A stretch of DNA of 64,000 nucleotides from Triplophysa rosa (lineage: Eukaryota > Chordata > Actinopteri > Cypriniformes > Nemacheilidae). This document shows positions 11,150 to 22,310 of this stretch, in pieces. The notes beneath the pieces are model-generated. The model was not told the DNA's origin and made no database searches. It worked only from the letters and a program-made list of their open reading frames with translations. Numbering within the stretch: the stretch's first letter is position 1; each line of letters starts with the position of its first letter. Where the stretch lies: the NCBI RefSeq assembly GCF_024868665.1, contig NC_079893.1, positions 7,969,882 through 8,033,881 on the forward strand, written 5' to 3'. The position numbers and the translations under genes were made by a program.

Positions 11150-11689
11150 TTAACTGTATTGCAGTGTTTGTTGTTTTTGTCAGGTTTTTGGATAATACTG
11201 CTTGCAGAATCTAGAAAATGTTTCATATAACAGATATGTACATATAGTCCACAACACATACTAATTGACAGAAATAACCAAGCTCAAAAGTTTATATGCA
11301 GTTGATTCTTAACACTATGTGATGTTACTTGGATCATCAACTACTCTTTGTATGATGTGATGTCTCAGAACAAACAAGAGACTTGTGAAAAACTATTACA
11401 ACAGTTGTTGACTCTGTGTAACATCAGAGTATTAAGAACCGCGTATGTAAACATTTCAACGGGGTCATTTTTGTTAATTCAGTTATTAGTCTGTCTTGTG
11501 GGTAATATGTATACATATGTTATGTTAAATAGCTTGTTAGTAGCATTACAAAATTAAAACTTAATTTTTCATTCCTCTTATTCTTTAATTGTCAACATTT
11601 TATGGATTCTGAAAGATGCATATGTAAACTTAAGACCACAACTGTGTAAATATTTCTTTATTTAATTGTTTTGAATAATCTCTTTTCAG

Positions 11690-12036
11690 GACTCTGATAA
11701 GAACGACTTTGAGCACATTGCTGTTGGCATTCTGACAGTCATCAATGAAGATTCTCCTCACTCTTCTTCGCTAATCCATGCAGATCCTGTCTCCACATCA
11801 TAGAGGGAGATATCGCAATGGATGAAGTCTGAGATATGCCTCTTGCTGTTTGTCTCTTGTTTGGACTGTCGTATGCACTCCATCTTGATTACCCGAAGTG
11901 CATGAAGAACACATTCAACTTTATACAGAAAGTTCTGCTTGTTTTATACTGTTTCAGATATGCAAGAAATGTAATCATTATTTATGCCTCACAATGCATT
12001 AACATTGTGAAAAATAAATGTTTTGAAACGTTATGA
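11690..12036 (+). pseudogene. Last exon of the captured gene, with a frameshift and two stops
   Basis: An acceptor (CTCTTTTCAG) precedes 11690. The frame opens with DSDKNDFEHIAVGILTV and runs 37 codons to TAG at 11801. From 11800 the next frame continues the homology (IEGDIAMDEV, TGA at 11830-11832, then MPLAVCLLFGLSYALHLDYP, KCMKNTFNFIQK) and stays open to 12036. So one indel near 11797-11800 and one internal stop disable it. The 'LLFGLSYALHLDYP' block is the hallmark C-terminal segment of the fish family. An AATAAA lies at 12013-12018, inside the last codons. Confidence 0.7.
12013..12018 (+). terminator. AATAAA polyadenylation signal
   Basis: The hexamer lies within AAAAATAAATG near the end of the last captured-gene exon, about 370 bases before the transposon's right end. 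Functional use is inferred from position. Confidence 0.4.
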
Positions 12037-12384
12037 TTTGAGATCTGTGGCTTTTTTATTACCATATGGATTAAACAAAAAAAGACTATAAAAGAATGTA
12101 AAGAAAAACACGTTACATTTGCTTTAACTGTTTAAGTAAGCTTTACTGAACATGTTGGAGTAGGTCACTGTCACTGCTTCACAGATCACAGATTAAATTT
12201 AGTTACTTTAACTTAATGTATTTAAGTAAATGCGAGTTTGAAGAAGTAAAGGAAACATTTAATATTTTAGTAAATTGGACTTAAATTGTACTTGATACAA
12301 TTAAGTTAAGTTTACTTAATTGAAATGAGGCAACGAGTTTGCATGATTGAATTGAGTAAAGTCAACAAATTACTTTTTACAGTG

Positions 12385-13205
12385 TATTTGAAAGCAAAAG
12401 GTTTTATTTGGAAGGTCAAATGGCAAGCAAAACTTTGATCTCCAATCACCCAGAATGCAGATAGAACTCTATAATTTCAAGGTAACTAAATGTCTTAAAG
12501 CAAAACACTATATTTGAGAGAGAATTTGGTGAAATAGAAATGTAAGCAGATGCGAGTGATACGTTTGAATATGGCAGCACTCCGATAACCCGATATTGCA
12601 CATCTCGCAACTAGTAATCAAACCAATACGTTTTGAATTTATCAATGGGCCGAATTTGAATGTATTGCTCCGATCTGCCATTTGAGTTGCCATTTTGAAT
12701 TCCGCATTACAAGATAGTACTACTATCAAATTTTAATATAAAAATATTTTTATGTTCAGGATGTCTTAAAATGTTTTCTTAGTTGACTGAAGTGACTGGT
12801 AGTGACTGGTTGGTTACTAAAAAGTGGGCTTGCCATAACACATACAATCTGAATTTTTAAATAAATATAATCGTAACTGCATATAACAAATATTGACACA
12901 ACTAAAACACATGACTGGACGACATCAAATGGAATTTTCAGTGAACATGATTGAAAGGTCTACTGACCAATGCTGACTCAATGCTGCATTCATTGCATAC
13001 ATCGCTGCTAGCTAGGAGGCGTGAGGCTGCTAGCTGTGTGAGGAGGAGGGCTTTGCACTGGCTCAGCATTAGCAGAGGTAATGATGCAGCGTTCTGCCGT
13101 TTGTTTGAGAGTGAGAGTTCTGACCTCACAGCTTGGGTCCTCTGAGACTTTGCTGCTGCGTTACCGTAAGCCAACTCAGCACATCCAACGCTCTGCCCCC
13201 ACCGC
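12385..13205. other. No recognised gene; possible untranslated exon near its right end
   Basis: AT-rich up to about 12950, then more balanced with short GC-rich words. Donor-like AGAG|GTAATG at about 13077 follows GCATTAGC. See the finding on a possible first exon. No protein homology. Confidence 0.3.
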
Positions 13206-13240
13206 AGAGAGAGAGAGAGAGTGAGGAAGATAAAGATAGA

Positions 13241-13312
<72 letters not shown>

Positions 13313-13328
13313 GAGAGACAGAGAGAGG
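13206..13328 (+). repeat. (GA)n microsatellite, interrupted
   Basis: The pure core 13243-13304 is 31 GA units, with interrupted GA on both sides. It gives long Arg-Glu (plus strand) and Ser-Leu (minus strand) frames across 12938-13552, which are artefacts. Confidence 0.97.
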
Positions 13329-13713
13329 AAGAAAAAAGACCAAGATATGCACTTTTCCACAAGTCCTACCTTAGTCTCTGCCCATGCCTCTTAATCCTTT
13401 ACGTCAACCCTGACTTGCATTCCAGGCACGCTCAGAACAGGAGGAGAATATGCGGTGTAACCTCTGCAGGTAATCGCGGAGGAAGAGGAAGCATTGAACA
13501 TCCCATGAGTCTATTTAGGGGGAGCTTTCACTTTATTTCACAGCCTCCTTAAATCTGTGATTAACTCAACTGTCAGGAACCTTAACATTCTGACTGTGCG
13601 AAATCTGTTGGCTAATAAAAGCAAATACGTGAAGCTGGTTATTTGACTTTGAATCCTCTTTAATCGCCTTTATTAAACTTGAAGGTTTGACCCCAAAAAA
13701 GGATTTGAGCCAG

Positions 13714-13815
13714 AAATGAAAATTCTGTCATAATTTGCTAGCCATTTTCATCCTTATTGCTCTAAAACTCTTACATTGCTTTTTTTGATGTACTATGAAA
13801 GTGAATGGTAGCCTG
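13714..13815 (+). mobile_element. Decayed TTAA-A fragment
   Basis: Recognisable words are ATGAAAATTCTGTCATAATT and GTGAATGGTAG. Both ends are missing. Confidence 0.5.
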
Positions 13816-13886
13816 GACCTGTCCAAATTGATCTCACGGGGATTCGTAAATGTTTTATGAGGTGCCTAATTCGTAGGAATTCATTT

Positions 13887-14589
13887 CGGGCTGTTCCACA
13901 ATTAATCATGATTAATCGTATACAGAACAAAAGTTTGTTTTATAATAATATATTTGTGTTTTTAAGCACATACACGTGTAAATATTTAAGAAAAATAATG
14001 AATAAAACGTTTCTATATACATAATATAAATACATTATTTATACTAAAGGTTTATATATTATTTAAGTTATATATAAATATTAATATATACATTCAGATA
14101 TTTCCTAACTATATACATGTATGTGTACGTGGGTTTATAAATACAAAATAAATATGCATAATGCACAGACGTACTGTCACGATCCAGTCTGTGTTTTGCC
14201 CTTTGTATTGTGGACTTTTAGTTTGTATGCCTTAGTTCCTGTTTCCTGTCTAGTGTTGTAGTTTTTGTAGTTCTTTTGTTCACTGGTTTTGTATCATGAT
14301 CTGTTTCAGGTGTGTCTTATTAGCCCTCTCATTACCCTGTGTATTTAAGCCCTTGTGTTTCCTTTGTTTGGTGTCTGTCGTTGTTGGAGATTTGGTCTTG
14401 TGTTTCTTGCTTTCAGTTGGTTATCGTGTGTTTCGGCGCTTATGTTATTTTGTTACTTTGTTTACATTCATTAAAGACCTTACTGCATTTGGAGCCGCTT
14501 CCTGCCGTGATTACTCAGTGTGACACGTACAGTATATTATGTAAACACAAACTTTTATTCTGGATGCGATTAATTGTGGAACAGCACTG
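13887..14589. mobile_element. Palindromic hAT-like miniature (degenerate copy), middle layer of the nest
   Basis: The ends GGGCTGTTCCACAATTAATC / GATTAATTGTGGAACAGC face each other, with inner facing arms (TTAATCATGATTAATCG; GTAAACACAAACTTTTATTC). Minus the LTR and its duplication it is about 345 bp, close to the 320-bp intact relative at 33442-33761, with which it shares 'ATTAATCGT', 'AAACACAAACTTTTATT' and the AT-rich centre. No clear 8-bp duplication remains. Confidence 0.7.
14175..14525 (+). mobile_element. Solo LTR, 351 bp, with perfect 5-bp target duplication
   Basis: It begins TGTCACGATCCAGTC and ends CTCAGTGTGACA, so TGTCAC…GTGACA is a terminal TG…CA inverted pair. The flanks are identical CGTAC at 14170-14174 and 14526-14530. 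The body is T-rich, with TATTTAAGCCC at about 14341 as a likely TATA-type box and ATTAAAGACC at about 14470 as a likely polyadenylation signal. No internal region or second LTR, so it is the product of LTR-LTR recombination. Style and 5-bp duplication suggest a Gypsy-type element. Confidence 0.9.
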
Positions 14590-14740
14590 CATAAAAAATG
14601 AATGATTCTTAGAAAAAAAAACTATAATAAAGATCCACCCCTAACCCCGCCTCTAAACCTAACACCAATGGCTCGAAAGCACATTTATTTCAAATTCAAA
14701 AAGCCGAAATTCATATGAATGAGCAACCTCATAAAGTAGT

Positions 14741-15935
14741 TGTAAATTGCTGTTGCCCTGTCATGTTTCTGTCATGATTCCTTTTGTATTTGACTTAAGA
14801 GCTCATATGGGTGTGGAACAAAATTTAGATAATGAAATTATTTTTAAGGTGAGGTGTCTTCAGTAGAAGAATAGGATGAGAGCGGCACCGTTTCATTGAA
14901 ATCACAAAATAAACAAAATACTCGCAGATACACACATTTTATCAGATTATTATAAAAAATCATGTCAGTAAGGCATGATTTAAACTCACAGACTTTCATT
15001 CTTGGGTCTTCAGAAATATTCCTCTGAGCCACAGAATCTCACTCAGAAGCTGATTGTCCCCTAAGGGTGAAATCCCAGAATCACCCCTGGTTACAAGCGC
15101 ATCACGAAATAGCTGGAAATAAGAATTAAATGTTTAATAAGTTAACCAAACTCATTAGAAGTGAATATGTACATAGAGCGAGGGCAGGAAAGAATGAGGG
15201 CACAGCTTGTTATACCATCTTTAGATGTTTTTCCAATTATGATCTAGTTTCAGCTCAATCTATTTTAATTCCATTCTTAATTTAAATCCGTCGCATTTCA
15301 ATCATTCCCTGGTGTTATTTTTCATACATACAGTACACAAATAGCACATTCTCCATCTTCACACATCTGTACAGTCAGCTACAGTTCTCACAAGGCTCTT
15401 TTTTAAGCTATAGTGTATTACTGATGTCCCTTATCAGCTTCACCTATACATTCATTAAACGTTTCATCTGTGTTCTTTAAACCCGCAAGGTAAAAGACGA
15501 GTATCTTACAGACCGCCCTGCATGTTTGTTTTGATGGATGCATGTGATGGGGTTTGACCCCTCCTACGTTGCGCCGCTGCCCGGGCGGGTTGAGATCGAT
15601 GGGAGCGTTTGACGAAAGTCCCTCAGCCGTGACAGGCTTGGAAAGAGGAGATTCTCTGTCCTTCTCATTAAAGTGCAAAATGACTTGACATTTACATGCA
15701 GATTGGGTGCTGGCTGCCGTCTTGCAACAGATAACATTATTTTAGAGGAAGGTTAGGGGAAAGTGACAGTGTATGCGTGTGTAGGGTCTTTGAAAGAGAA
15801 AGGGGCAAATTGACTAAACGGTTTTGTCATTTTTGCGTGCTGTATTTCGACCCGTCTTGTTTACCGATCACCCACAACGCAGTTTTACCATGACGGTAAA
15901 TGTGGTGAAATAGTTCTGAGCTGTATTACAGTTAA
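14741..15935. other. No recognisable gene
   Basis: Unique-looking DNA. The segment 15480-15680 is less AT-rich (GTTGCGCCGCTGCCCGGGCG) but has no coding homology in either strand. Confidence 0.4.
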
Positions 15936-16617
15936 AGGGACATTTTAGAGGCAAAACTAAACTTCCCCATGTTTTACTCACCCTCAAGGCATCCTGACTG
16001 AATATGACTTTCTTCTTGAAGAATAATGCAGTCGCAGTAATAATAACACATATCATTTTACGTCCAAGCTGTAGAATGGGAGTGAATGGGCGTCGACTTT
16101 TTGAAGCTCAAAAAAGTGCATCTATCGATCAAAGAACTGCTCAACACAACTCTGTGGTCTTAACAAAGGTCTTCTGAAAAGAATTGATGCATTTATTTAA
16201 ATGAAATATCCATATTGACACTGCGCGTGAACCTGAGGCTTGTTTTTCCGGCAAATGACGGTGATGGAAGCTCCCGCGCAGAGGAGACGGCATCCTATTG
16301 TAACCAAACGAAAAATGCCACGTTCGTAACCGGAACTTACGACACGCTCGCGTCATTTGCCGGAAAAACAAGCCTCAGGTTCACACACAGCAGGCGGATA
16401 ACAGAGTCGTGTCGAGCAGTTCTTTGATCGATGGATGCACTTTTTGGAGCTTCAAAAAAGTCGACGCCCATTCACTCCCATTCTACCTCTTGGAAGTAGA
16501 ATGATGGTATCATAACTTCGACTGCATTATTCTTCAAAAAGAAAGTCATATTCAGTTAGGATGCCTTGAGGGTGAGTAAAACATGGCGAAATGTTGTGTT
16601 GCCTCTGAAATATCCCT
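15936..16617. mobile_element. Foldback transposon, 682 bp, arms about 300 bp, TTAA target
   Basis: The ends AGGGACATTTTAGAGGC and GCCTCTGAAATATCCCT are flanked by TTAA (15932-15935; 16618-16621). Long facing arms include GGGAGTGAATGGGCGTCGAC / GTCGACGCCCATTCACTCCC and CCTGAGGCTTGTTTTTCCGG / CCGGAAAAACAAGCCTCAGG. The loop is about 85 bases near 16262-16348. Non-coding; the transcript could form a long hairpin. Confidence 0.88.
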
Positions 16618-17258
16618 TTAAGTTGAGCAGTAATTACATGTTAATGATCAAACCACTTTCCCCATCCATGGGAATCCAGACGTTTTTTATCCTGTATGCA
16701 ATATGCTGGATTGGATGTGCTTATTTATCACAATGGTCTTACCCCTTCTTTGACATCTTTGCCATGTGGTGGAAGCTCATTTGGCCAATGAGGCATGTTT
16801 GCTAGTAAAAGGGATATCTGAGACCATCTTACTGGGAATGAGGATCCGGCCCTTGTCACAAAAGCTCTAGTGAGAGCACCATAAATCCAGAGCACTCGTG
16901 GTGTGGGAGCCAGGAGAGCACCTGTCAGATCAATCGAAGGTCAACCGGTGATACATGGAGATCAGAGACGCTCACCATTATATAATTAAATGACAGTGAA
17001 GTGTTCTTACTCTGTGTTTGGGACTGAGAGTCATCCCACAATGTCACTGCTGAGTTCATGCATCGTAAAATTTTTTCATTTCATGCTGTATTTGTGAGCG
17101 TGATCTATGACATTTTTGCTTTTGTAGATTAGTGCAATGCATGATGGGAGACAGTGAGGAAAAAAACAGGAAAGACACTTTTGGCATACTCTCGAAATAC
17201 AAACCTGTCTGAAAGTATGTATTTTTGTCCTTGAGAGTGTTGAAAAGGAAATAAGAAG
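16618..17258. other. No recognisable feature
   Basis: Unique-looking; short open frames only, none recognised. Confidence 0.35.
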
Positions 17259-17484
17259 AAATATGTGACCCTGTCTGTGAAAACCCAGCTAAAGTCATTT
17301 TTTGGTGATTTACTGTTTTCTAAATAAAGTCATCCTACTTGGTGTAAAGAACAGTTTTATATACTGTGTCTTTAATATTGACTGGGTAAAGTAAAATTAA
17401 TGGTTGAAATCGAACTTGAATGCTCTTTCTCTTAGCTTACATTATTAGAATTTAGCCTGGATTTCAGAGACAAGGTCACATACT
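17259..17484. mobile_element. Short 'TGTGACC' inverted-repeat element
   Basis: The left end TATGTGACCCTGTCTGTGAA faces the right end CAGAGACAAGGTCACATA. The ends resemble those of the better-preserved element at 43.5-44.1 kb. About 225 bp, non-coding. Confidence 0.6.
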
Positions 17485-17972
17485 GATAAATGCTGACACT
17501 GTTTCTTTTCAATCTTTTTTGCTTTCGCGTTTTAAAGATGTAGATAAAGAGAGAAAGAATGTCGATACAGAATTCAAAATACGGCATTTAAAAATGCAGA
17601 AAATAATTTCTGTGCTACAAATGGAATTGTAATTTTTAAGCAGGTTTTCCAAAAGCATAATTAAAAAAAAAAAACTGCATGCACTCAGACTGTCATTTCT
17701 AACTGCAGTTGCACCATTACGCCACTACTAAGGCGCTGTTTCGTGATCAGCACAGCGAGACGCTGAAGAGTTGCAGTTTATTTGTTCCCAAGCTGTATTT
17801 CTCGGCTGTTCAAGTAAATATTATTTCTTTTACATCCAAGTACTTTCAATTTCTTGATAATGTTCCTTAAAATAACATGGCGTACATCATTGTAATGTTT
17901 TTAGCTGTGCAGTTGGCTCGTTGAATCTGCGTTTTACTCTACACATCGAGTTTTCCAGTATGAACGCACATT

Positions 17973-18897
17973 GGGCCTCATTTATCAATTTAACGTAGAA
18001 ACGAGCGCAGATCTGTGCGCAGAAATCACCTTACGACAGGGTTCGTGTGTGTGATTCATCAAAAATTTGTATACCGCCAATCTCATCGTACGAATGATCG
18101 TACCTTGATAAATGCGGCGGCTGAAAACAATCGTAATTTACATATCATGCCCCTATACATTCAGGGTGTAGACGCCTCGCCCCTAGATTATGCGACATGG
18201 AGAAATGTAATCTGGCCAAAGAGAGTAACTTTTACGATTTAGATATGTAAACTTTAACCTTGAAAAGCGAAATCAGAAGAAGTGAAAAACAGTTTGTAAA
18301 GAGATCACTGCTGCAGGCAACGCAACAGCGAACCGAACTCCAGCTGAGGTTTGTATTTTTTATTGGATATTTACTGGATACTTATGTTTTGTAAAAATTT
18401 CTGCAAATAATTAATTATCATTGTTTCACAATTTTTACACTGAAAGTATTGTTGCATTTTATATTTTACATTTTCATATTGCATTTTAACAGTCGTAAAT
18501 TATCCTATTATCCTAAAATTTCACCAAAGCACCCGTTAACCTTGTAATTTCAAGCATTTAAATTATAATATAGCCTAATTAGTCTAGAAAAGTAAATACT
18601 TTATTAATGTAATGAAAATAAGAAATCGCATTGGAATCTATTTTTACATTTTACATAGTTTTTTACGAAAAAAACGTAATCTATCTTTCTATTTGTCATT
18701 ATTCCTTATCAGTTATCAAAAGGGTAAAGCATACACGGACCTTCGACCTTTCTCAAAACTTACGTACACGAGCTGAAACCTGTCGTGAGATTTGATCGAA
18801 GCAATTGCTCACATACATTTTGATAAATGCCAAGTTTTGCGTGGAAACGACCGTACGCCCAGTTTTCGGTCGTACGCTGGTTTCATAAATGAGGCCC
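17973..18897. mobile_element. 'GGGCCTCATTTATC' DNA transposon, 925 bp, 3-bp duplication
   Basis: Terminal repeats GGGCCTCATTTATCAA / TTCATAAATGAGGCCC are flanked by ATT on each side (17970-17972; 18898-18900). Interior CG-containing words (GTACGATC-type) occur in both ends. A 3-bp duplication with GGGCC ends would fit PIF/Harbinger-type non-autonomous elements, but I see no transposase. It inserted in a region carrying 'CGAATGATTCATT' repeat words (18912-19000). Confidence 0.8.
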
Positions 18898-18900
18898 ATT

Positions 18901-20039
18901 GTGATCAGAACGACTTGCAAACGAATGATTCATTTGAACCGATTTGCTTAATCAGAATATAAGAGATTGGTGAATCATTCAAAGCTCAGTGAACCACAAG
19001 AGAACGCAGGATGTGAATGAGCTTTGCTCATTATCATTAAGTAAAACTGGTTAATTCGGATTAGGAAGGTACCACCTCCGCCTCACATACATGTGTTTCC
19101 TGAGCCAGGAAAAACCCTGTCAGTGTCACACAAACAGACTAATGTTACACAAAAATCATGGCTTGTTTTAGTCTCTGAATATTAAACTTGCTCAGGAGAA
19201 AGTTTTTTGCTTTTGAAAGATTACAGCATCTTCATTAAAATCAAATATTTGCCACAAAAAGTAGAAGGGCCATGGGATACAGTCGGGCTTTAAATTTTCA
19301 CGTGGTTTTAAGTTTGCAGTCGACATTAAAAGTGATAATTACAGCTTAAATCAGGCTGTTTATTTCACTTGGCTTCTCAAAGGGAAATTTATGAACTGCA
19401 CCGACTAAATTTGAGAAACCCATTAACAGATGATTTATTCAGTATTTTACACTCAACATAAACTTTTTAAATTAAACAAAAAAAACACAGAATACTTATT
19501 GTCTGTGCTAATTCTAAATGAGCAATTTCACACAAACAATAATTGACATTTTCATTGGGGGCCGTAACGAAAATAGCCAGGCTTGATGATGTCACTTTTA
19601 ACTCCTGTTTAGCCAGCATAGTGAAATTAATAGGGGATGACACGCAGCCCAGTCACCGGTGTATTAGAATCGATTAGAAAATAGTGCAGACACACACAAG
19701 CATCCACATGGATTTGTCATGGTAATAGCATGTATCAGAGGGGGCTGATGAATAGCCGATGCTAATGGAGCTGCGTCTGTTCATCCTGCATTGAACTTTT
19801 GATTGAATCGACTGAATAGAAGGTCAGGGAGATTCATTTGCATTCCGTGTTTTAGGAAAGAGCTGTGCTTATGTAGTTGTGTTTACCAGTCCAAAAAGAA
19901 CTGCATTTACAGCGTATGGCTTATATATCTTTGACCATTGCTTTGCTTTGGTGGTCGGACACGTGACCTTGTGTACAATACTGCTAACAATGTTACGCTT
20001 GTTTGTGCAAGATTGGATGCTTGTACAGATTTAGCTATA
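18901..20039. other. Mostly unique DNA with a possible conserved-type segment
   Basis: 18912-19000 has 'AATGATTCATTTGAACC' and 'GGTGAATCATTC', words of a common fish repeat. 19540-19830 is balanced in composition and lacks repeat signs (for example GATGACACGCAGCCCAGTCA), so it is a candidate conserved non-coding element. No gene. Confidence 0.35.
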
Positions 20040-20264
20040 TACATTCTTCAAAATGTCTTCTTTTGTGTTCAACAGAACAAAAAAAATGCTAAAGTAATTT
20101 TTCCTACTATGGGAGTCAATGGGGGGCAAAATCTGTCTGGTTATAAGCATTCTTCCAAATATCTTTCTCTATGTTCATCGGACCAAAGAAATTTATACAG
20201 ATTTGGAACAACTCGAAGGTGAGTAAATGATGACAGAATTCTCATTTTTGGGTGAAGTATCCCT
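20040..20264 (+). mobile_element. TTAA-A related element, 5' truncated
   Basis: Words CATTCTTCAAAATGTCTTCT, GGGAGTCAATGGGGGGC and GTGAGTAAATGATGACAGAA lead to the right end GGGTGAAGTATCCCT followed by TTAA (20265-20268). It belongs to the longer subtype, also at 35.3, 36.2 and 46.3 kb. The left end is missing. Confidence 0.8.
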
Positions 20265-20371
20265 TTAAATGTCAAAATTAATTTGCAAAGCCAATTGAAG
20301 GCTCAGTAGTAAAAACATAAAGATAAAAACACAGTGTACACATGAATTGGACCAATAGTGTTTTACTTTAA

Positions 20372-20671
20372 GGGGATAGGTCCCACAAAAATGAAAATTG
20401 TGTCAAACTTGTATGACTTTCTTTCTTCTGCAGGACGCAAAATAATATATTTTGAAGAAGGTTGGTAACCGAACAACGGCGGTACCCATTCACTTCTATT
20501 GTATGGACACAAAACCAATGCAAGTGAATGGGTGCCACCATTGTTCGGTTAACAACATTCTTCAGAATATCTTCTTTTGTGTTCTGCAGATAAAAGAAAG
20601 TCATACAAGTTTGAAATGACAAGAGTGAGTAAATGATGACGGAATTTTCATTTTTTGGGTGAACTATTCTT
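20372..20671 (+). mobile_element. TTAA-A miniature, nearly full length
   Basis: The left end GGGGATAGGTCCCACAAAAA follows TTAA, and the right end TTGGGTGAACTATTCT is followed by TTAA. Inner inverted pair GGTACCCATTCACTTC / GAAGTGAATGGGTGCC-type. A short internal deletion near the 5' end removes the 'CATCATTTACTCACC' word. Confidence 0.85.
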
Positions 20672-20694
20672 TTAAAATGTACTGATGCCTACAA

Positions 20695-20840
20695 GTTTGT
20701 GTGAGAGTTAAGTTTGGGGATGTGGGTAGAGGATATGTAGACAGAATGGAAGTCTATGAGATGTCCTCACCGATATAGTGAAACAAGCCGCTTCTCTCTC
20801 TCTCTCTCTCGCTCTCGCTCTCGCTCTGTGTGTGTGCGCG
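20695..20840 (+). repeat. Fish repeat fragment followed by a compound CT/GT microsatellite
   Basis: 20700-20790 (GTTAAGTTTGGGGATGTGG … GAAGTCTATGAGATGTCCTC) resembles a widespread teleost repeat that typically precedes a microsatellite. The microsatellite is (CT)n, (CTCG)n and (GT)n at about 20791-20845. Confidence 0.6.
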
Positions 20841-20845
20841 TGTGT

Positions 20846-22200
20846 TTATGTGAGTGATGTAAGCGTATAGGAAAGGCAGAAGTCTCTCTTCATTTCTGTC
20901 ATGACAATGGTCTCTATGGGACTAGAGAGAGTGATGAGAAGAGAGAAAGAGAGAGAGGGGACTATTTAAATCTATCACCTTGAGCAATTGTCAGTTCTGT
21001 GGAACAGATAGAAGAGGAGGGGGGGGAGACGAAGGAGTGGATCTTGTCTCCTGATTCATTCCTCTACTGGGTGAATTAAATCTCAGTCAGTTGGCGAGCA
21101 AACAGATTTATTTTGAGTGGGAAATGAAGGCATGTGGTGGTGGGAGGGGGTACTCAGCCCGGCCTAGTGCTATCAGTTCAAAGCGGGTGGAGACAAACTG
21201 TCAATCACCCACACATCTATCCTCAACATGAAGCCGAGTATCCCTCAATCTCCCTCACACGAACGCACACACACATATGCTCATCATGCTAGGGCTGTTC
21301 CTTCTGGGCGGCCTGGTTTAGAAGCTCTCGGTGGATGAGTGTATGACACCTGTCAATTATAGCTTTAGGGTAACCCCCCAAGCCTTAGAGGTGACTGCAC
21401 ATGCGCAGACGGCTGGCCTGCGACACACTATATGCACACATGTGTTCAGGCTAAAACAAGAGCACATAGTGTCCATAGCACATCACCGGAAAGCTTGTTG
21501 ACACACAACATGCTTTCCACAATGAACAAGGACGCTTGCCGAGTAACACAACAGCCAACAGTGGCACATGTGGTTTTGTCTTTTTTCTTTAATGCCTCCC
21601 ACATCCCCTACCAGTTTTCAACAGCTCTGTTCTAGACCCTAGCGAGCTGTCTAGCTGTCTGCTGACTACATAGGCAGCACGCTTCTGAGGCAGCATCCGC
21701 AGCACAATGAAACTTCATAAGTGACTCATCTGAAATGCTCGTCATCACTGTTAACAGTCAACAGCGTCACTTTTTGTACTAGCTCCCATAAGCCCTGTGC
21801 ATCTTGCATTATGCTTCAGAGAATATGAAGAAAAGACAGCACTTCTGTCAACGACTGTTTCTTAAACATTGCCAGATTATGATACAATATCTGGTTAACA
21901 TTACTTGGGTCAGAGCTAATGTCAAACAGAGGAAACAGTTCTGTATCTTGTTTTTATTTATATAGGTATGTATCTTATTAATAGCTGCAGGCGTCAAAAG
22001 TAAAAAAAAAAAAGTTTAATATTTTTTCACAATTATGAGTCTAGGAGTGACACCTGTTGGCCAGTTTCGCAAACCAAAATGTTCTTTACGTAATTTGCGT
22101 TCATATTTAATTAATTAAAAAACTTATGGTAGTTGGTTCCAGTCCAACGTTAGCAGTTTGCTTAGAAAAAGTGACATTTAAATCTTTGCTGACTTTAGCA
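20846..22200. other. No gene; some conserved-element-like sequence
   Basis: Purine-rich 20930-21060 (GA and G runs), then balanced unique-looking sequence to about 21800. No coding homology. Confidence 0.35.
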
Positions 22201-22310
22201 CTAGGGATGTCATAATATATTGGTTGACAGAATTTGTGTCAATAACTTGTGATGTTATTTACAGTGATTACCGATAATATATGAATAGGCCTACTATGTT
22301 TATGATACAC

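Larger units (their letters stand above)
9612..12384. mobile_element. CACTA/EnSpm-like transposon carrying a captured host-type gene
   Basis: The ends are CACTGTAAATTG at 9612 and the inverted TTTTTACAGTG at 12374-12384, each flanked by TA. Subterminal regions also face each other (GTTGACTTTACTT at about 9652; AGTAAAGTCAAC at about 12355). CACTGTAAA ends with a 2-3 bp duplication are those of the fish EnSpm/CACTA group. No transposase is seen. Instead the interior holds a decayed spliced gene (10351-12036), a CpG-richer segment (10040-10310), a polyadenylation signal and a nested TTAA-A copy (10842-11149). It is a non-autonomous, gene-carrying element. Confidence 0.75.
13832..14740. mobile_element. 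'ACGAGGTGGCT' element, outermost layer of a three-layer nest
   Basis: The left part (GATCTCACGGGGATTC, TTATGAGGTGCCTAATTCG, GAATTCATTTCG) is continued inverted at the right (CCGAAATTCATATGAATGAG, CAACCTCATAAAG). The interior motif CCTAAACCTAAC-type (CCCCGCCTCTAAACCTAAC) occurs at about 14647. The two halves are separated by the palindromic hAT-like element that follows. Same family as 5492-5702. Confidence 0.65.

Noticed and set aside
12938..13552. Long open frames on both strands (Ser-Leu and Arg-Glu rich)
   Set aside because: They are translations of the GA tract; no homology outside the low-complexity part.
17000..17300. 80-codon minus-strand frame as a possible exon
   Set aside because: Its N-terminal part overlaps the terminal repeat of the element at 17259-17484, and there is no homology.
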